The notes under the pieces were generated by a model that did no database searches, was not told the origin of the DNA, and worked only from the letters and a program-made list of their open reading frames with translations. Position numbers and translations under genes: made by a program. From Eopsaltria australis (lineage: Eukaryota > Chordata > Aves > Passeriformes > Petroicidae): a stretch of DNA of 64,000 nt. Of the stretch, positions 36,420-49,180 are shown one piece after another; the first letter of the stretch is position 1; each line of letters starts with the position of its first letter. The stretch spans positions 434,001 through 498,000 of the forward strand of contig JAVTVJ010000297.1 in the NCBI GenBank assembly GCA_034509425.1, written 5' to 3'.

Positions 36420-36960
36420 GCAGCAGATGAGAGCAGCTGGACCAGCACAAAATGTTCCACGACCCTTACGCCACAGCAGGCAGGGACAGGCGAGCTGGGC
36501 ACTGGATGAATCCAGGCATCCACGATGCAGCAGAAGCACTGGCTCGAGTCCTGGGTGGTTTTTGGAGTTAATTATGTGGAGCAGCCCATTGCAGCACGGC
36601 ACTGGCGGTGCTGCCGCAGCGGCCGGGGCACGGCACAGCGCTGCTGCCAGCCCGGGCACGGGGCTGTGCTGGGCCAGCACATCCGTGTGTGTCCGGCTGG
36701 CACACGGGGCTCAGTGTGGGGATGGAGTCACGGCGGGGCTGGCGGGTTAGACCGCGCTGTGGCTGTGCGGGAGTGGAGCAGAGCAGCGCTCAGCAAAGCA
36801 GGCAGTCAGCAGAGGGCAGCTCCGCTGCTCTCCCTGCCCGCTACCTGCGCAGGTATTGCCCTCCTCCCTCTGCTCCTTACCTCTGCTGCTCATCCCTACA
36901 CGAGACGTGCCCTCCACCTGCTGCTCTGCCCGGGGTAGGGACTGTGACACGGCCAGTGGC
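36420..36960. other. GC-rich flank of the CpG island, no gene recognised
   Basis: This second GC-rich stretch has CpGs concentrated at 36590-36760. Open frames on both strands overlap each other and show no recognisable protein. It lies upstream of the inferred INSYN2A promoter and may be an extended promoter shore or an alternative first exon. Confidence 0.4.
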
Positions 36961-39900
36961 ACACCTCACACTTAGCATCTCTCGTGGTATTTTAAGAGAT
37001 TTTTTTTTTTTCCCCCCAAAGACATCGTTGGGAAGAACTTAAATATCGACCTGCTTATTGATGCAGCAGCAACCACCACGCTGTTTTTTTTTTTTTTCTT
37101 TCTGTTTTGCTCTCCAGCAGTGCTAACTTGCTGTATTCCAGGTCCTCTGTGGATTTCTCTGCTCGAAAATAAATGTGGTTTTGGCTGCAGCCTGGATACA
37201 GACGTGGGTAAAATTACATGGTAGGGTGACCACGTCTGAAATAATGCAGTCTGCTTCCTCAGAGCAAACAGATCCGTGCTAGGAGATGCTGTTGCTTTTT
37301 CACAAGCTGAAAATGTGAGTTTATCCAGCCCATGATTACTGGAAGGAAATACTATAGCTTGATATCCTGAGTGACTTGAAAGGAGAATCTCTCTGACAGA
37401 AGCAGCAGTTAAACATCACTCTTGTCTTCTCCATAATGATATTTAGAAGCTGTTGTCTCAGGGCTGATTAGTCTTGCACAGCATTATGCATATGCCCCAC
37501 TTATAAACTGTACAGCATCTTCTGGAGGCTTTTAGGGAATTAGAGAGTACTTTGTGATGTGGACCAGATTCATGTGTAACTGCTGACACCATCGGTGTAC
37601 ACGGGGATCTTTTAAATCAGGGTTTGTGAAAAACAGAGTGTTTCCTGATTATTGTGCTTCATGTTACTGTAACAGCACACAGAAGTAAATACACTGGGAA
37701 ACTGGAAATGCTTCATCATCCCCTTTGCCAATTTTTTAGCATTTAAAAATGCTGAGCAGAACTGTTGCATAATGAAATGTACTATTGAAGAGATGCTTGA
37801 GAGGGGGGGAAGAGGTTGGGCTTCAACCTGGGAGGGTGCAAAGAGAAGAGACAATTAATTATAATTGTTTTAGGTTATAAATTCATTTCTCTCTCATGGA
37901 GTGTCCCACCTTCCCAGATTGGGTTTTTCCTCCTGTGTCTGTCAGGGATGAGTGAGCACTGCTTGGGGCTGCAGTGTGACATTTGCAGGTGGAAGTCCTG
38001 CCTTGGACTTCTGGGCGGAGTGAGAAACCAGGGATTGGAGAGCACTGAGATGGATTTTTAGTGATACTCTCTGTGGAGGAGTACAGCAAGGGGCCCTTGT
38101 CCCTCACTGCTAATTGCATCATGAATTCGGGAGGCACCTGTCTATTTGTCAATATTCATCACACACAGCCTGGTGTTGCAGACCTCAGGTTTTACATGAT
38201 TTTTTTTTCTTCTGTTCATCTTCTGGGAGAGTGTGAGGGGACAGGACACACCTGGATGAGAGTGGGAGGGTCAGCCTGGCCTCTCCTCCCCACACTCAAA
38301 TTTTGGCTCAAGGACTGTTCCCAGTGAATGCTGTGCCTGGGGGGATTTGTGTGCTGAGCAGCTGTTTTGTAGGATCATGCTCCTCTAGAACATGCAGGTC
38401 CTACATTGGAGCCCTAAGTGTAATTTTTTGGGACAGTCTGTGAAGTTGTGGAGGAAACAAGCCCGGAGTCAGCTCAGGGGAAAGCAGGTGGCAGCCAGAG
38501 CTTGAGTTACCTGCCAGGTGTTTCAGTCACCACCAGCGTGGGGAAGGAAGATGCTAAACCAGCACCAGAGATTTTAAATCTACATTAAGTAAATTATATT
38601 AGGAGGCATATTTTAAGTCCCAACACTGCGTACCTGAGCTAGTTTCCCAGGGATATTCCTAATTCTTTAGTCTAATTTTTTGCAAAACTTCCCACCTGTG
38701 TTGGAAGTGAAAGAAGGATGAAGTTCACTGAATTTGGAGCAGAGCTGTGGACAAAGTTGTGCCTTTTCTCTCTGTAGTCACTTGGGACCAATGCTGTCAT
38801 TCTGTCTTTGCTCAAACCAAGTATTTCCACATTGCTGAACCTTCATTCCCATTAATTAGCTGATTATTTCCATGCCTTCGGATGAGAACTGCCTGGCTTT
38901 CTGGGCTAAACTGGTACTTTATTTATTTATTTCCTCCAACCTGCCACTGGAAGAGAAATGGAGGGATGTTAAATCTGTTCCTCTGCTCCACTGAGGTGAA
39001 GGCAAACTTGGCTGGAATTTCAAACAGGTCTTCGTGCAGTGAAGCCCTTGGAGGTGCTCCTTGCTTTGAGGAGGGATATTTTCTGCTTGGCTGTGATGCA
39101 GAGAAATGAGATCTCCTGGAGTCATGTTTGGCAGAAATTTGGGAGATTTGCTGTAGTGTCTTGCTCCGTAATAAGTCTTTTCCATGAGCTTGGAAAATTT
39201 ATCTGAGCCTATGCTGATGTCTGTTCTTTATCTATAAAGTGCTAATTCCACATCTCTTTACTTAAAGGAACATTTGGAAGATAAAGTGGATTTAAGAATA
39301 TGTGTGTAATACCCATAATACCTGTGTGCAGCTGAAATATTAAACAGCTGATTGAGGCAACTGCTCTTTGTGGGTTTTCTGCTCAGGGAAGGAAAATGCT
39401 GAGTAACCTCATTAGCTCTGATGGTTATTTCTGTGCTTCGTTGGGATAAGAATGAGCAGGGTTTAGTTCTCTCTCTCCATTTCTCTTTGTACAGATCATT
39501 AGAAGAAAAATAGAACAGCAGATCTCACCAGCTAAAGCTGAGATTTGGGGTTCCAGTTGAATGCTGTCTCATCAGGAGCCCAAATTGCTGGAGATGTTTA
39601 TCAAAAAAATCAGAATTTTCTTGGGATAGGAGTGGGAGTTTTGTCATATTTTCACTGTGTTTGTAGTTCAGGAAAGTTCCTTTTCAGCACACTGATGTTT
39701 TTGGGAAGGGATTGGAAAGCCTTGGTTGTTCTTCCAAGGATGGGAACTCTGAGCTGATCTCTCGTGGAATGATTTCCCTGATAAAGACGTTCTGAGCAGA
39801 TGCCAAATCCTGCTTCCATTTTCATGCAGCCTGTACAGTTGGGAAACAAATGAGGGTCTGGGAGAGCGTGATGTATGAGCCCCTAAATGGCTGCATTTTG

Positions 39901-42116
39901 TTCATATTTGAAAGGCAGTTCAGGCTGTCGTCATTACTGATGACTTGTGCTTTTATAGCCCTTCTTTTTGCATTTCACAAATCCTTTGTGCCCATCTGAA
40001 TAATAAATCACCCCGTTTGATTTGCTCACAGAGAGCAAATGGGAAATTACATCCTTGTTAAGATGTCTTGAGGAGCTGGAAGTGTGGGGGAATTTTTTTA
40101 AAGGAACGTTCTGCCAGCCTTGTTAATATTTTGGTTTGTCTCGTTTATTTTATGACCTTCCCAAATTGCTGGGTTTTCTCTCTGTTTTCTCCCTTCAAAA
40201 GGAAAAAAAATCCTGCCCTGCTTCAAAAATAAAAAATAACAAATCTGGTCATACTTTTGATTGCCTTCAGACAAATGGTTTCAGATTTAAGCACCTAATG
40301 AAATGTGGGATGAGCATGAATTCCATCTTCAAACTCAAGTTATGGGCAGAAAAAAAAGCAAATCCAACAAATAATGGGGATTCTTGCATCTGATTCCTAT
40401 TTGCTCTTTGGGGGAATAATACATTATTTATACAACATTGATTTCATTAGATGGAGGATTTAATGCAACTTTTCTGTCAAACTGGAGAACATTTGATGTT
40501 ATAAAGTGATGTAAACTCCCAAAGCCTCAGGAAGGTTTTCTCATTTGAAATATTGAACTATTTAAAATTTGAACATAGCATCAAAATCCAGACTTTTATG
40601 TGCTTTTACAGGTTGCCTTCAAGTTAGAAGCCCAGAGAGCTGCCTGGTCCTAATGCATAAAATGCTTAACAGAAAAAAAACCCAAGCTGATATTAAATGT
40701 ATTAAACGAGTGAAAAATGAAAATCCTACAAAATTAGAAGAGAGAAATAATGAAGAGTGCAAATAGAATTAAATCAAACTCAACCCATTCCTGTTGGTGC
40801 TCTGAGCCTAAACCAAAATTAGGTATTTTGGCCATAATGCTGAGAAATGAACTCAGTAGTGCAGTTTCTAAAATCCCCAAGCAGGTGCCAAAATAAAATT
40901 GCTCTTAATAACTTTGATACATGACAGAGAAATACGATGGCAGTGAATAAAAAAGGGGCATAAAAGAGGCAGTTTGCAACATCATGGGCACCTAAAATTT
41001 AGCCATATGCTCACAATTAAGAGCTTCTCCTCCCTTTTTTATTTTTTTCTAAATAAAATGACCTAGAAACTTGCCTTGTGCAAATAAGAATGTGCTAAAT
41101 TCCTGCTGGACTGTGCAAAGACCTCATTCTTTTATGTATTAAAATGTCTGTGACTGAGTTTTACCTTAAGAAAGGAATAGAAGTTATTTTGTAAAGTCTG
41201 GAAATCCTAAAAGCCCGAGCTATTTCAAAAAAGTTGTGCTCTGAAAAATATGGGAAGGCTGATAATGACATTAAATGAGTTTACAATTGACAGCAGAGGC
41301 CAAGTGAAGCCTTTCTTAATCCTTGCTCTGTGGCTCTTCAAAACACAGTGCAGTGAAAATGGCTCTGTCCTTTATGGCTTGGGGACACTGAATTAAAAAA
41401 CATTCAAAGCAGCACCACATTTTGATTTTCTTCAATTTTTAAACAAGTTCAGGACTTTAAATATTAATACTTAGCAGTGGTTGAGGAGCATAATTAGCAG
41501 CTGCTTGATATCCAAGGGGTGTCCATCAGCATTAAGGAAAAGCCCAATAACTGGAAGGGCTGGTGGGGAGGAAAAGGATGGAATCTCTGAAAAGCCAGAA
41601 ATGAAGTTATCATTTGGCAATACTGTGGCACTCCTTTAATTTCCTTCTGGGAATTGAAGGCAGTGCCCTGATATTTGAGTGTCTCCACATCCTTCCCTTC
41701 TCAGCATCCTTCTGCCCAAGGCTGGATGGGGAGTGTGTGGGATGGGAGGTGGAATGGTGGCTCCTTCTTGTCTCCAAGCTTCTTCTCCTGGCTTTGTGCA
41801 TTCCCTTGTGGACCTGCCTTTGTCCCCAGGGCTTTTGTAGGCACAACTCTCATCACTCCCTGTGTGGGGAAAAAGAAATGCCAGAATTCAAAGTCCCATC
41901 TTGTATTTGTCTGAAATTCATCTCCCGTTGGCTTCAGCTTCTGCCTCCTTGTTCTAACGCAGGGAAATTGGTGAGCAGCAGCTGAGCACTCCTCTCATCC
42001 CCTCTGCTGTGGGTTTGGAAACCTCAGGAGAATGGAAATCGCCCATCCTGTGCCTTCTTGGGAGAATCTGGGGCTTTGTGGCCCCTTCTCAGGAGGGAAC
42101 TTTTCCTTCCCTTGTC
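36961..42116. other. DOCK1 intron, repeat-poor unique sequence
   Basis: Over 5 kb upstream of the inferred INSYN2A promoter with no recognised mobile element or exon. AT-rich parts such as 37130-37600 and 40900-41480 look like single-copy DNA that could contain conserved elements. Confidence 0.5.
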
Positions 42117-42450
42117 ATGGAGTCACAGAGTGGTTTAGGGTTGAAGGGACATCTGGGCTCATCCAATCCCACCCCTGCCATGGCAGGGACACCTTCCACT
42201 GTCCCATCTGCTCCAGCCTGGCCCTGGACACTGCCAGGGATCCAGGGGCAGCCACAGCAAATCTGGGAATTCCATCCCAGCCCCTCCCCACCCTCCCAGC
42301 CAGGAATTCCTTCCCAATATCCCATCCTTCCCTGCCCTCTGGCACTGGGAAGATAAAAGTCTGTCTCCATCTTTCTTCCAAGCCCACTTTAAATACTGAA
42401 GGCCACAAGAGGTTCTCCTTGGAGCCTTCTCTTCTCCAGGCTGACTTTGG
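42117..42450 (-). mobile_element. CR1 LINE 3'-end fragment (about 330 bp)
   Basis: A long reverse-orientation CR1 3' end, from ATGGAGTCACAGAGTGGTTT through CCATCCCAGCCCCTCCCCAC to GAGCCTTCTCTTCTCCAGGC. The overlapping open frames are LINE-derived and not genes. Confidence 0.92.
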
Positions 42451-42897
42451 TGGCCCTTCCTGTACCTCCTGCCATCTCTGATGTCCCCCTCAAGCTGTGG
42501 AGACTCCGTTTATTTATGGAATTCAGTTTTACTTCTCTGTGAGCTGATAGAAATCCAAGCTTTCATTGAAGCCTGGTAGGAAACATCACCAGGGCCTTGT
42601 TTGAGCTCAGCTTGTCCTGAGGAGATGAGCTGGGGTGATGAGCCTTGTTTGGAAGTGTCACTTTGTTAGTTCACATCAATTACCAAGTGACAGATTGACC
42701 TCTGCAGCCATTGATGATCTTAATGAGGGGCTTGATATCCTGTGGGAGAGCTCCTGGGGACTGGAGGTGGTGACAGAAGGACAGGTGGTGGCATCATGGA
42801 GCTGACACATCCTGTCACACACGCCTTTGGTGGCTGGGACAGGGGACATCAGATGTTGGGGGGAGAAGAGGACAAACCCCTCGCTCTTCTCACTGCA

Positions 42898-43026
42898 GAA
42901 TCCCAGACTGGTTTGGGTTGGAAGGACCTTAAAGAGCAAGTTCCACCCCTGTCCCATGGGCAGGGACACCTTCCATGATCCCAGGGTGCTCCAAACCTCA
43001 TCCAGCCTGGCCTTGATATTCCACAG
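42898..43026 (-). mobile_element. CR1 LINE 3'-end fragment
   Basis: Reverse-orientation CR1 tip (GAATCCCAGACTGGTTTGGG to CATCCAGCCTGGCCTTGATA), 450 bp from the previous copy. Confidence 0.9.
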
Positions 43027-43107
43027 GAGCTCATTTACAGACAACCCATGATACGGAATTTTTAATAAAATTTTAATTTAACAGGCTTGAACTTGCAAAT
43101 ATATTTT

Positions 43108-43207
43108 TCTCTTTTTTTTTCTTTTTTTTTTTTTAATTTCAGGTGCTATCAAAAATTCCAAGGATAAGATTCCTGCCTAGAAAAAAAACCCAAAAAAAAA
43201 CCAAACC
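43108..43207. repeat. Low-complexity T-rich then A-rich stretch
   Basis: A T-rich run at 43108-43135 is followed within 50 bp by an A-rich run with CCC interruptions at 43180-43207. The two could pair as a loose hairpin. No gene is seen. Confidence 0.7.
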
Positions 43208-43978
43208 CAGTAACTGGAAAAAGCAGAATGCTTGTACATGTTAATTTTTCCATTTATTAAGGAAAGCAAGAGTTTTAATAATTCACAGGGATGCAATGAG
43301 TATTTGCCTTTTATATATTCATATTTATCACTTGGCTTGAATTGTAAACATATTAATTCCTGCCTAGCAGTTAATGACTTTGGGTAATGTTTGTACTCTC
43401 TTTATGCAGAAATTGTGCATATACCTCACAGTTACTTATAGGGACAACCTAATCAGTGCCACTTCCTTGGCTCTGCACAACATTTTGTCTTGCTCTAAGT
43501 AGCTTTTCTAAGGTCTTTTTAAAGCCTTTTTAAAATAATTCTTAAGTGTACCTCCTCAACAGATGATGAGTGTTTTTCAGCATTTTTTTTCAGTATTTTT
43601 CAGTACTATTCAGTATTTTCCAAGAGAAGTTAAAAATCCCATTTGTGCCAAATATCAGGAGTGGGATGAGTGTTGTAGGCTCTTCCTAACTCAGGGTTGG
43701 TTGATTTTCTGCTGTGGTTTCAAATGTTCTGCCCCAAAAAGAATTAGTTGGGATGGTTTTAAATGCATGGAAATTATGCCAGGAAAAATACTTCCCAATT
43801 GATGATACTGTTGCATTAAAGGAGGAATAAAACATTTCACTTATGTTTTCAGACCTAAAGATGGGCCCTGGGATTAATTGGGATGTTTTGGTCTTTTTCT
43901 CCTCCCATTTTTTGTATTTTTAGTGTATCTAAGTAGTTCTGTATCATACAGAAATATTTGAATTCTGTGATATTTTAA

Positions 43979-44052
43979 TCATAGAATCACACAATGGTTT
44001 GGGCTGGGAGGGGCCTTAAAGAAAATTTAGTTCCACTCCCTACTCTTCCACT
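43979..44052 (-). mobile_element. Short CR1 3'-tip fragment
   Basis: Reverse-orientation tip beginning TCATAGAATCACACAATGGT with GGTTTGGGCTGGGAGGGGCC. It retains the canonical TCATAGAATCA end. Confidence 0.85.
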
Positions 44053-45002
44053 GAGGTTTTTTGAGGTTGTGCACTGATTTTAGGGGTTTTTTTATTCTTT
44101 CTTAATATTTATTTTACATTTTGAATCTATCTCAAAGCTGCTTTGCCTGTGCTGGTTTGATTTTGCTTCACCTTGGGACAAATTCCTGGAGCTCCTGGGC
44201 TGGGATGGGAAATCCTGAGTGAGTCTGAACATCAGGACCTGTAAAAGAGATTCTGCTTGGTCCTGTTGTTACTACTCAGATGGGAGGAGAAAACATGGAA
44301 AAAAAAGGATATATATTATGGGATATCCATGCATTTTCTTGGAATGGTGTAGGAAGGCTGAGCTGAGCTCTTGGAGCAAACCAGACCCTTCCCAGGAGCA
44401 TCCCCTGTCCTGCCCCTGCAGCCCGAGGAGCTGATTTTCACTTTGGAACGCTTTAAAGCACTGATTTGAATCTTGGTTTGGATTTAATTGCTTTTTCCAA
44501 GGAGAGATTAGTTCTCGTTTAAGTGTGGATGTGTAATTAAAAAACATCTCTCAACTTAAGTTGCTTTTGTTGCCCACACGTGGGTACAAGAAAGCAATTC
44601 CAGAGCTGAATATCCATCTCTAATCCCATTGTTAATGTGGGAGTGTTATTGTTAGAAGGTGATAAACGACTCCTTATTTGGGAGGGATTTACTTCTTTCC
44701 TTTCTGATTTCTGCCAGAACGAAGTTGGGGAGGAAAATGAAATTCAATTATAAATCAGAATTTATTTTGGTGCTGGAAAACCAGCGCTTCAGAGTGTTTT
44801 GTTGTTGGTGGAGCGTGGAGTGTGCTGGGTGTCGTGAGGGAAATGGTCAAAACATGTTTTTGCACCTTTGGTGTAGTGGGAAAATAGAGAAATTGTTCTC
44901 CTAAAATACTTTAGGTGGGTTTTGGTTGCCTTGCAAGTACAGAGAAAACTGAATTAGCTTCATCTGGAGCTCCCTGAGCAGATATTCCATCCTTCCCTTC
45001 AG

Positions 45003-45140
45003 GAGGAGATCCCTGGCAGTGTCCAAGGCCGGGCTGGATGGGGCTGGGAGCACACTGGGATTGTGGAAGGTCCCTGCCCATGGTGGGGGGTGGAATCTTT
45101 GAGGTCCTTTCCAACCCAAACCCACCTGGGATTCTTTGAT
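45003..45140 (+). mobile_element. CR1 LINE 3'-end fragment
   Basis: Forward-orientation CR1 end with ATCCCTGGCAGTGTCCAAGG, TTTGAGGTCCTTTCCAACCC and the tail TGGGATTCTTTGAT. Confidence 0.9.
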
Positions 45141-46017
45141 CTTGGCTTTTCCATGGAGTGAAGAAGGGAATGAGAGTGTTTAACACGTTCAGTTTGTTCC
45201 TTAACTCCCAAATACTTGTTATTGTTCTGAAATCGATATAAAAGCAAACATCTTGTGTGGGAGAGGAAATTCCTGTGTCCACCCTGGTTTCTTTACCTCA
45301 GGAAGTTTGTCCTTTACCTTTTGTCCTGCTGGGGTTGGATTTCTGCTGAGTTCAGGTAGGAGCAGGATCAAGAGCTTTTATCAGCAGCATCCTGTTGGAG
45401 CTTTTTGTGCTGAACGTTTTGGTCATCGTCCCAAATCCTAAGAAAAGAGGGGCTTAATTAATTCACTTTTCCACAATAGAAAAGTTCATCTCCTTTTGCT
45501 TAGATTGCAGCTTGGAGATTGATTTCATATTCTTTTCATGAGGCACCTTTGAAGCTCTTCTGGAGTCTGCAGAATGTTTAGCACTGGGTTGTCTGAGAGA
45601 ATCCCCCAAAGTCTTCTGAGTTGCTGGGAGTTTAATAAGAAACAAAATTCAAATTTAATAATCTTAGGGAAGAATTGGGTCATTCTTGGAGACTCAGCCC
45701 ACGTATTCTCGTGTTCAGGTTCTGCAGATGAGGCCTTCCCTGCTCCCTTTAATTAAAAGTAAAGTATTAAACAGGTCTGTGTAATAAAATGCAGCTATGG
45801 CTGCTTCTCCAAATACCTGCAGACAGCTCCTGGAAAATACAGAAACCTGGGCTTGTGGATCTCTGTTGGAAAAGGGAAACGCTGTGCAAGTTTTCCTCTG
45901 CTCCTGGCAGACCTTGCACACATTTTATAAAATTGAGCAACCTGGAGAAGTTACAGGAGAAGTAAAATTGTGCAAGAGACAACTTGTGAATGTGGGACAA
46001 GGATAAAACTCCTCTCC

Positions 46018-46372
46018 TCTGGAGCTAGGCTGGGAGAATTGGGATTGTTCTGGAGAAGAGAAGGCTCCAGGGAGAGCTCAGAGCCAATTCTGGATTCTAA
46101 AGGGGCTCCAGGAGAGCTGGAGAGGGACTGGGGACAAGGGATGGAGGGACAGGACACAGGGAATGGCTTTAAGCTGACAATGGGGAAATTTAGATGGGAT
46201 ACTGGGAAGGAATTGTTCCCTGGGATGGTGAGGAGTGGCTGGGATGGAATTCCCAGAGAAGCTGTGGCTGCCCCTGGATCCCTGGCAGTGCCCAGGGCCA
46301 GGTTGGAGCCACCTGGGACAGTGGAAGGTGTCTCTGCCCATGGCAGGGGTGGAAGGGGAGGGTGTGATTTGG
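46018..46372 (+). mobile_element. CR1 LINE fragment missing its 3' tip
   Basis: Forward-orientation CR1, about 355 bp, from the GAGAAGAGAAGGCTCCAGGG region through GGATGGAGGGACAGGACACA to CTGCCCATGGCAGGGGTGG. The terminal AAGGTCC...GATTCT part is absent, which is unusual for CR1 (normally 5'-truncated). A deletion or later rearrangement is implied. Confidence 0.85.
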
Positions 46373-46862
46373 GAGCCAAATTCCAAGGGAAGAGCCAGGT
46401 AAGGTGAGGACATTCCTGTAGGCAGAGAAGAGCAATTTCACTCCTGTGAAATTCCCTTTTTTGCTATACTGAGTATTCATCTCTTCAGCTCCTCTTATGT
46501 GTCAATATTGGAACAGAAATTCTCACTTGAAATGCGACCTGTCTGGAAATTGTATTTCTCTTATTTACCATATTGATACATTCATTTGTGTAAATACCAT
46601 TAATTTTGCTATCCTAATTTAAAATATCACAGAAAATTGAGCTGAAGTCAGAGAAGTCAGAACAAAGGAGCACTCTGTGATCAGTCTGTGTTTATTTCAT
46701 TACTTTCCCTGCTCTTTGGGGAGGAGGGAATGAGCACTTTGCCTGTGCTGGGGATTTCATTTTGATATCATGCACATGTGGAGAGAGCCCTGCCTTTATT
46801 TTCCCCACTGATGAGAGCCTGGCAGTAATTCCTGTCTGCAAGGACTGGGTCACCTTCTGCAG

Positions 46863-47440
46863 CTCTGAGAGCTGGGAGCAGCACCACAGCAGAGCCTGTA
46901 CCCCATAAACCTTCCCATATTCACTGAGAGCTGGGAACAGCACCACAGCAGAGCCTGCATCCCATAAACCTTCCCATGTCCACTGAGCAGCACCACAGCA
47001 GAGCCTGTACCCCATAAACCTTCCCATATCACTGAGGGCTGGGAGCAGCACCACAGCAGAGCCTGCATCCCATAAACCTTCCCATAGCCACTGAGGAACA
47101 GCATATCCACTGAGCAGCACCACAGCAGAACCTGCATCCCATAAACCTCCCCATATCCACTGAGCAGCACCACAGCAGAACCTGCATCCCATAAACCTTC
47201 CCATATCCACTGAGGGCTGGGAGCAGCACCACAGCAGAGCCTGCATCCCATAAACCTTCCCATATCCACTGAGGGCTGGGAGCAGCACCACAGCAGAGCC
47301 TGCATCCCATAAACCTTCCCATAGCCACTGAGCAGCACCACAGCAGAACCTGCATCCCATAAACCTCCCCATATCCACTGAGAGCTGGGAGCAGCACCAC
47401 AGCAGAACCTGCATCCCATGAACCTTCCCATATCCACCCT
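46863..47440. repeat. 59/50-bp minisatellite, about 10 units
   Basis: A tandem array of a unit built around GCAGCACCACAGCAGAGCCT, then GCATCCCATAAACCTTCCCA, then TATCCACTGAG. Two unit lengths alternate irregularly: 59 bp with an extra GGCTGGGAG, and about 50 bp without it. There is one degenerate junction near 47095-47115. Because unit lengths are not multiples of three and stops are absent on the - strand, the array produces spurious open frames up to 292 codons in several frames. Confidence 0.95.
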
Positions 47441-47989
47441 GTTCTTGTCCCAAACCTTGGGAAGGGAGCAGCCCCTGGGATTTGGTGTGATGGTTCATGT
47501 GCTGAACCAAAGGTAGGAATTCCAGAGCTAGGAATTGATTCCAAAGGTAGGAATTAATTACAAAATGCAAAAAGCTTCCCCAAAGAGGCCTCCTCCTGCA
47601 AGGAGCTTTTGGATCCAGGGATATCTGAACTGCGTGGTTTCATCAATTAAATTTGGATTGCACACATTTCTTATCTCTGAGCTCGCTGAGCCCCTCAATA
47701 AAGCAGTTGCTAAATAATTTACATTAAAACAGGCGGATGAGAAGCACCAAAAGTGGGAGCATTTGTCTTCAGAACGGCTGTTGCTTTTAGGAGTGTGTTC
47801 ATCTGGCAGCATCACCTGTCTGGTGTGAAGATTATCATTTAAAAGATCATTTTTCTTCCCTTTTATTCCCATGATTTGTCACAGTGGTACCTCAGTGCTG
47901 CAGAGACCATATCTCAAATACCTGTGGGCTGTCCCAGTTACTGGGATTGCAGTAATTCCTAACTGGGAATGCCACTGCTCTCCAGTTAT

Positions 47990-49180
47990 CTGTTCCTGGT
48001 GTTTGCAAACCTTCTGCTCTACATCAGAGTTTATTTCTGTAGCTTCCAGCATGAATTGTGTTTGATAAATTAAATAGGTTTGGTTTTATTTTCCTTCCTC
48101 AGTTACTTCTTGTAGGGAATGTTCACAAGGGTGTGGAGTGACAGAAAAAACAGGGAAAGGTTCAAATTGAAAGAAGGGGGATGTAGATTGGATATCAGGA
48201 AGAAATTCTTCCCTGTGAGGGTGGTGACACCCTAACACCAGGGTTATATTCCCATTTTCAGTACAAACCTTCAATTCTTGTGCTTGCAAACCTTCAATTC
48301 TTTGCCTGCTCTGCATCAAAGTTTATTTCCATAGCTTCTAACAGTAATTGTGTTTGATAAATAAAATAGGGTTTCTCCTTGCAGTAGGTTTGGTTTGGTT
48401 GTTCCTCTTCAGTTACTTCTTGTAGGGAATGTTCACAAGGGTGACAAAAAACAGGGAATGGTTTCAATTGAAAGAAGGGAGATGTAGATTGGATATTAGG
48501 AAGAAATTCTTCCTTTGAGGGTGGTGAGACCCAAACACCAGGGTTAAATTCCCATTTTCAGTGCAAACCTTCAGTTCTTTGCCTGCTCTGCATCAAAGTT
48601 TATTTCTGTGGCTTCCAACATTAATTGTGCTTGATAAATAAAATAGGGTTTCTCCTTGCAGTAGGCGTGGTTTTATTTTTCTCCCTGTTACTTCTTGAAT
48701 TTAAGTTACTTCTTGAATTTAATCTACAAGGGGATGGAGTGACAGAAAACAGGGAATGGTTTCAATTGGAAGAATGGACATTTAGATTGGATATCAGGAA
48801 GAAATTCTTCCTTGTGAGGGTGGTGAGGCCCTGGCACCAGAATGGTTTAATTCCCATATTCAGTGCAAACCTTCAATTCTTTTCATGCTCTGCATCAAAG
48901 TTCATTTCCATGGCTTCCAGCATTAATTGTGCTTGATAAATAAAATAAAATTGTGTTTGATAAATAAAATAGGGTTTCTCCTTGCAGTAGGTTTGGTTTT
49001 ACTGTTCCTCCTCCGTTACTTCTTGTAGGGAATATCTTCAAGGGGATGGAGTGACAGGAAAACAGGGAATGGTTTCAGTTGAAAGAAGGGAGTTTTAGAT
49101 TGGAAATTAAGGAAAAATTCTTCTGTGTGAGGGTGGTGAGACCCAAACACCAGGGTTATATTCCAGTATTCAGTGCTGCA
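47990..49180. repeat. About 300-bp composite tandem array containing CR1 pieces
   Basis: Four diverged tandem units, marked by GTTACTTCTTGTAGGGAAT-like starts near 48102, 48412, 48687 and 49015 (spacings about 310, 275 and 328 bp). Each unit contains a forward CR1-derived stretch (ACAGGGAATGGTTTCAATTG, GATTGGATATCAGGAAGAAA, TTCTTCC...GAGGGTGGTGAG) and a non-CR1 spacer with TTGTGTTTGATAAATAAAAT and GGGTTTCTCCTTGCAGTAGG. The third unit has an internal 19-bp duplication and the fourth is preceded by a duplicated GATAAATAAAAT. The array probably arose by duplication of a locus already holding a CR1 fragment. Confidence 0.9.

Noticed and set aside
46692..47570. 292-codon - strand open frame rich in repeated GRFMGC and LLWCC motifs
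   Set aside because: It is the translation of a minisatellite. Equivalent open frames occur in other phases, unit lengths are not multiples of three, and there is no start context or homology.
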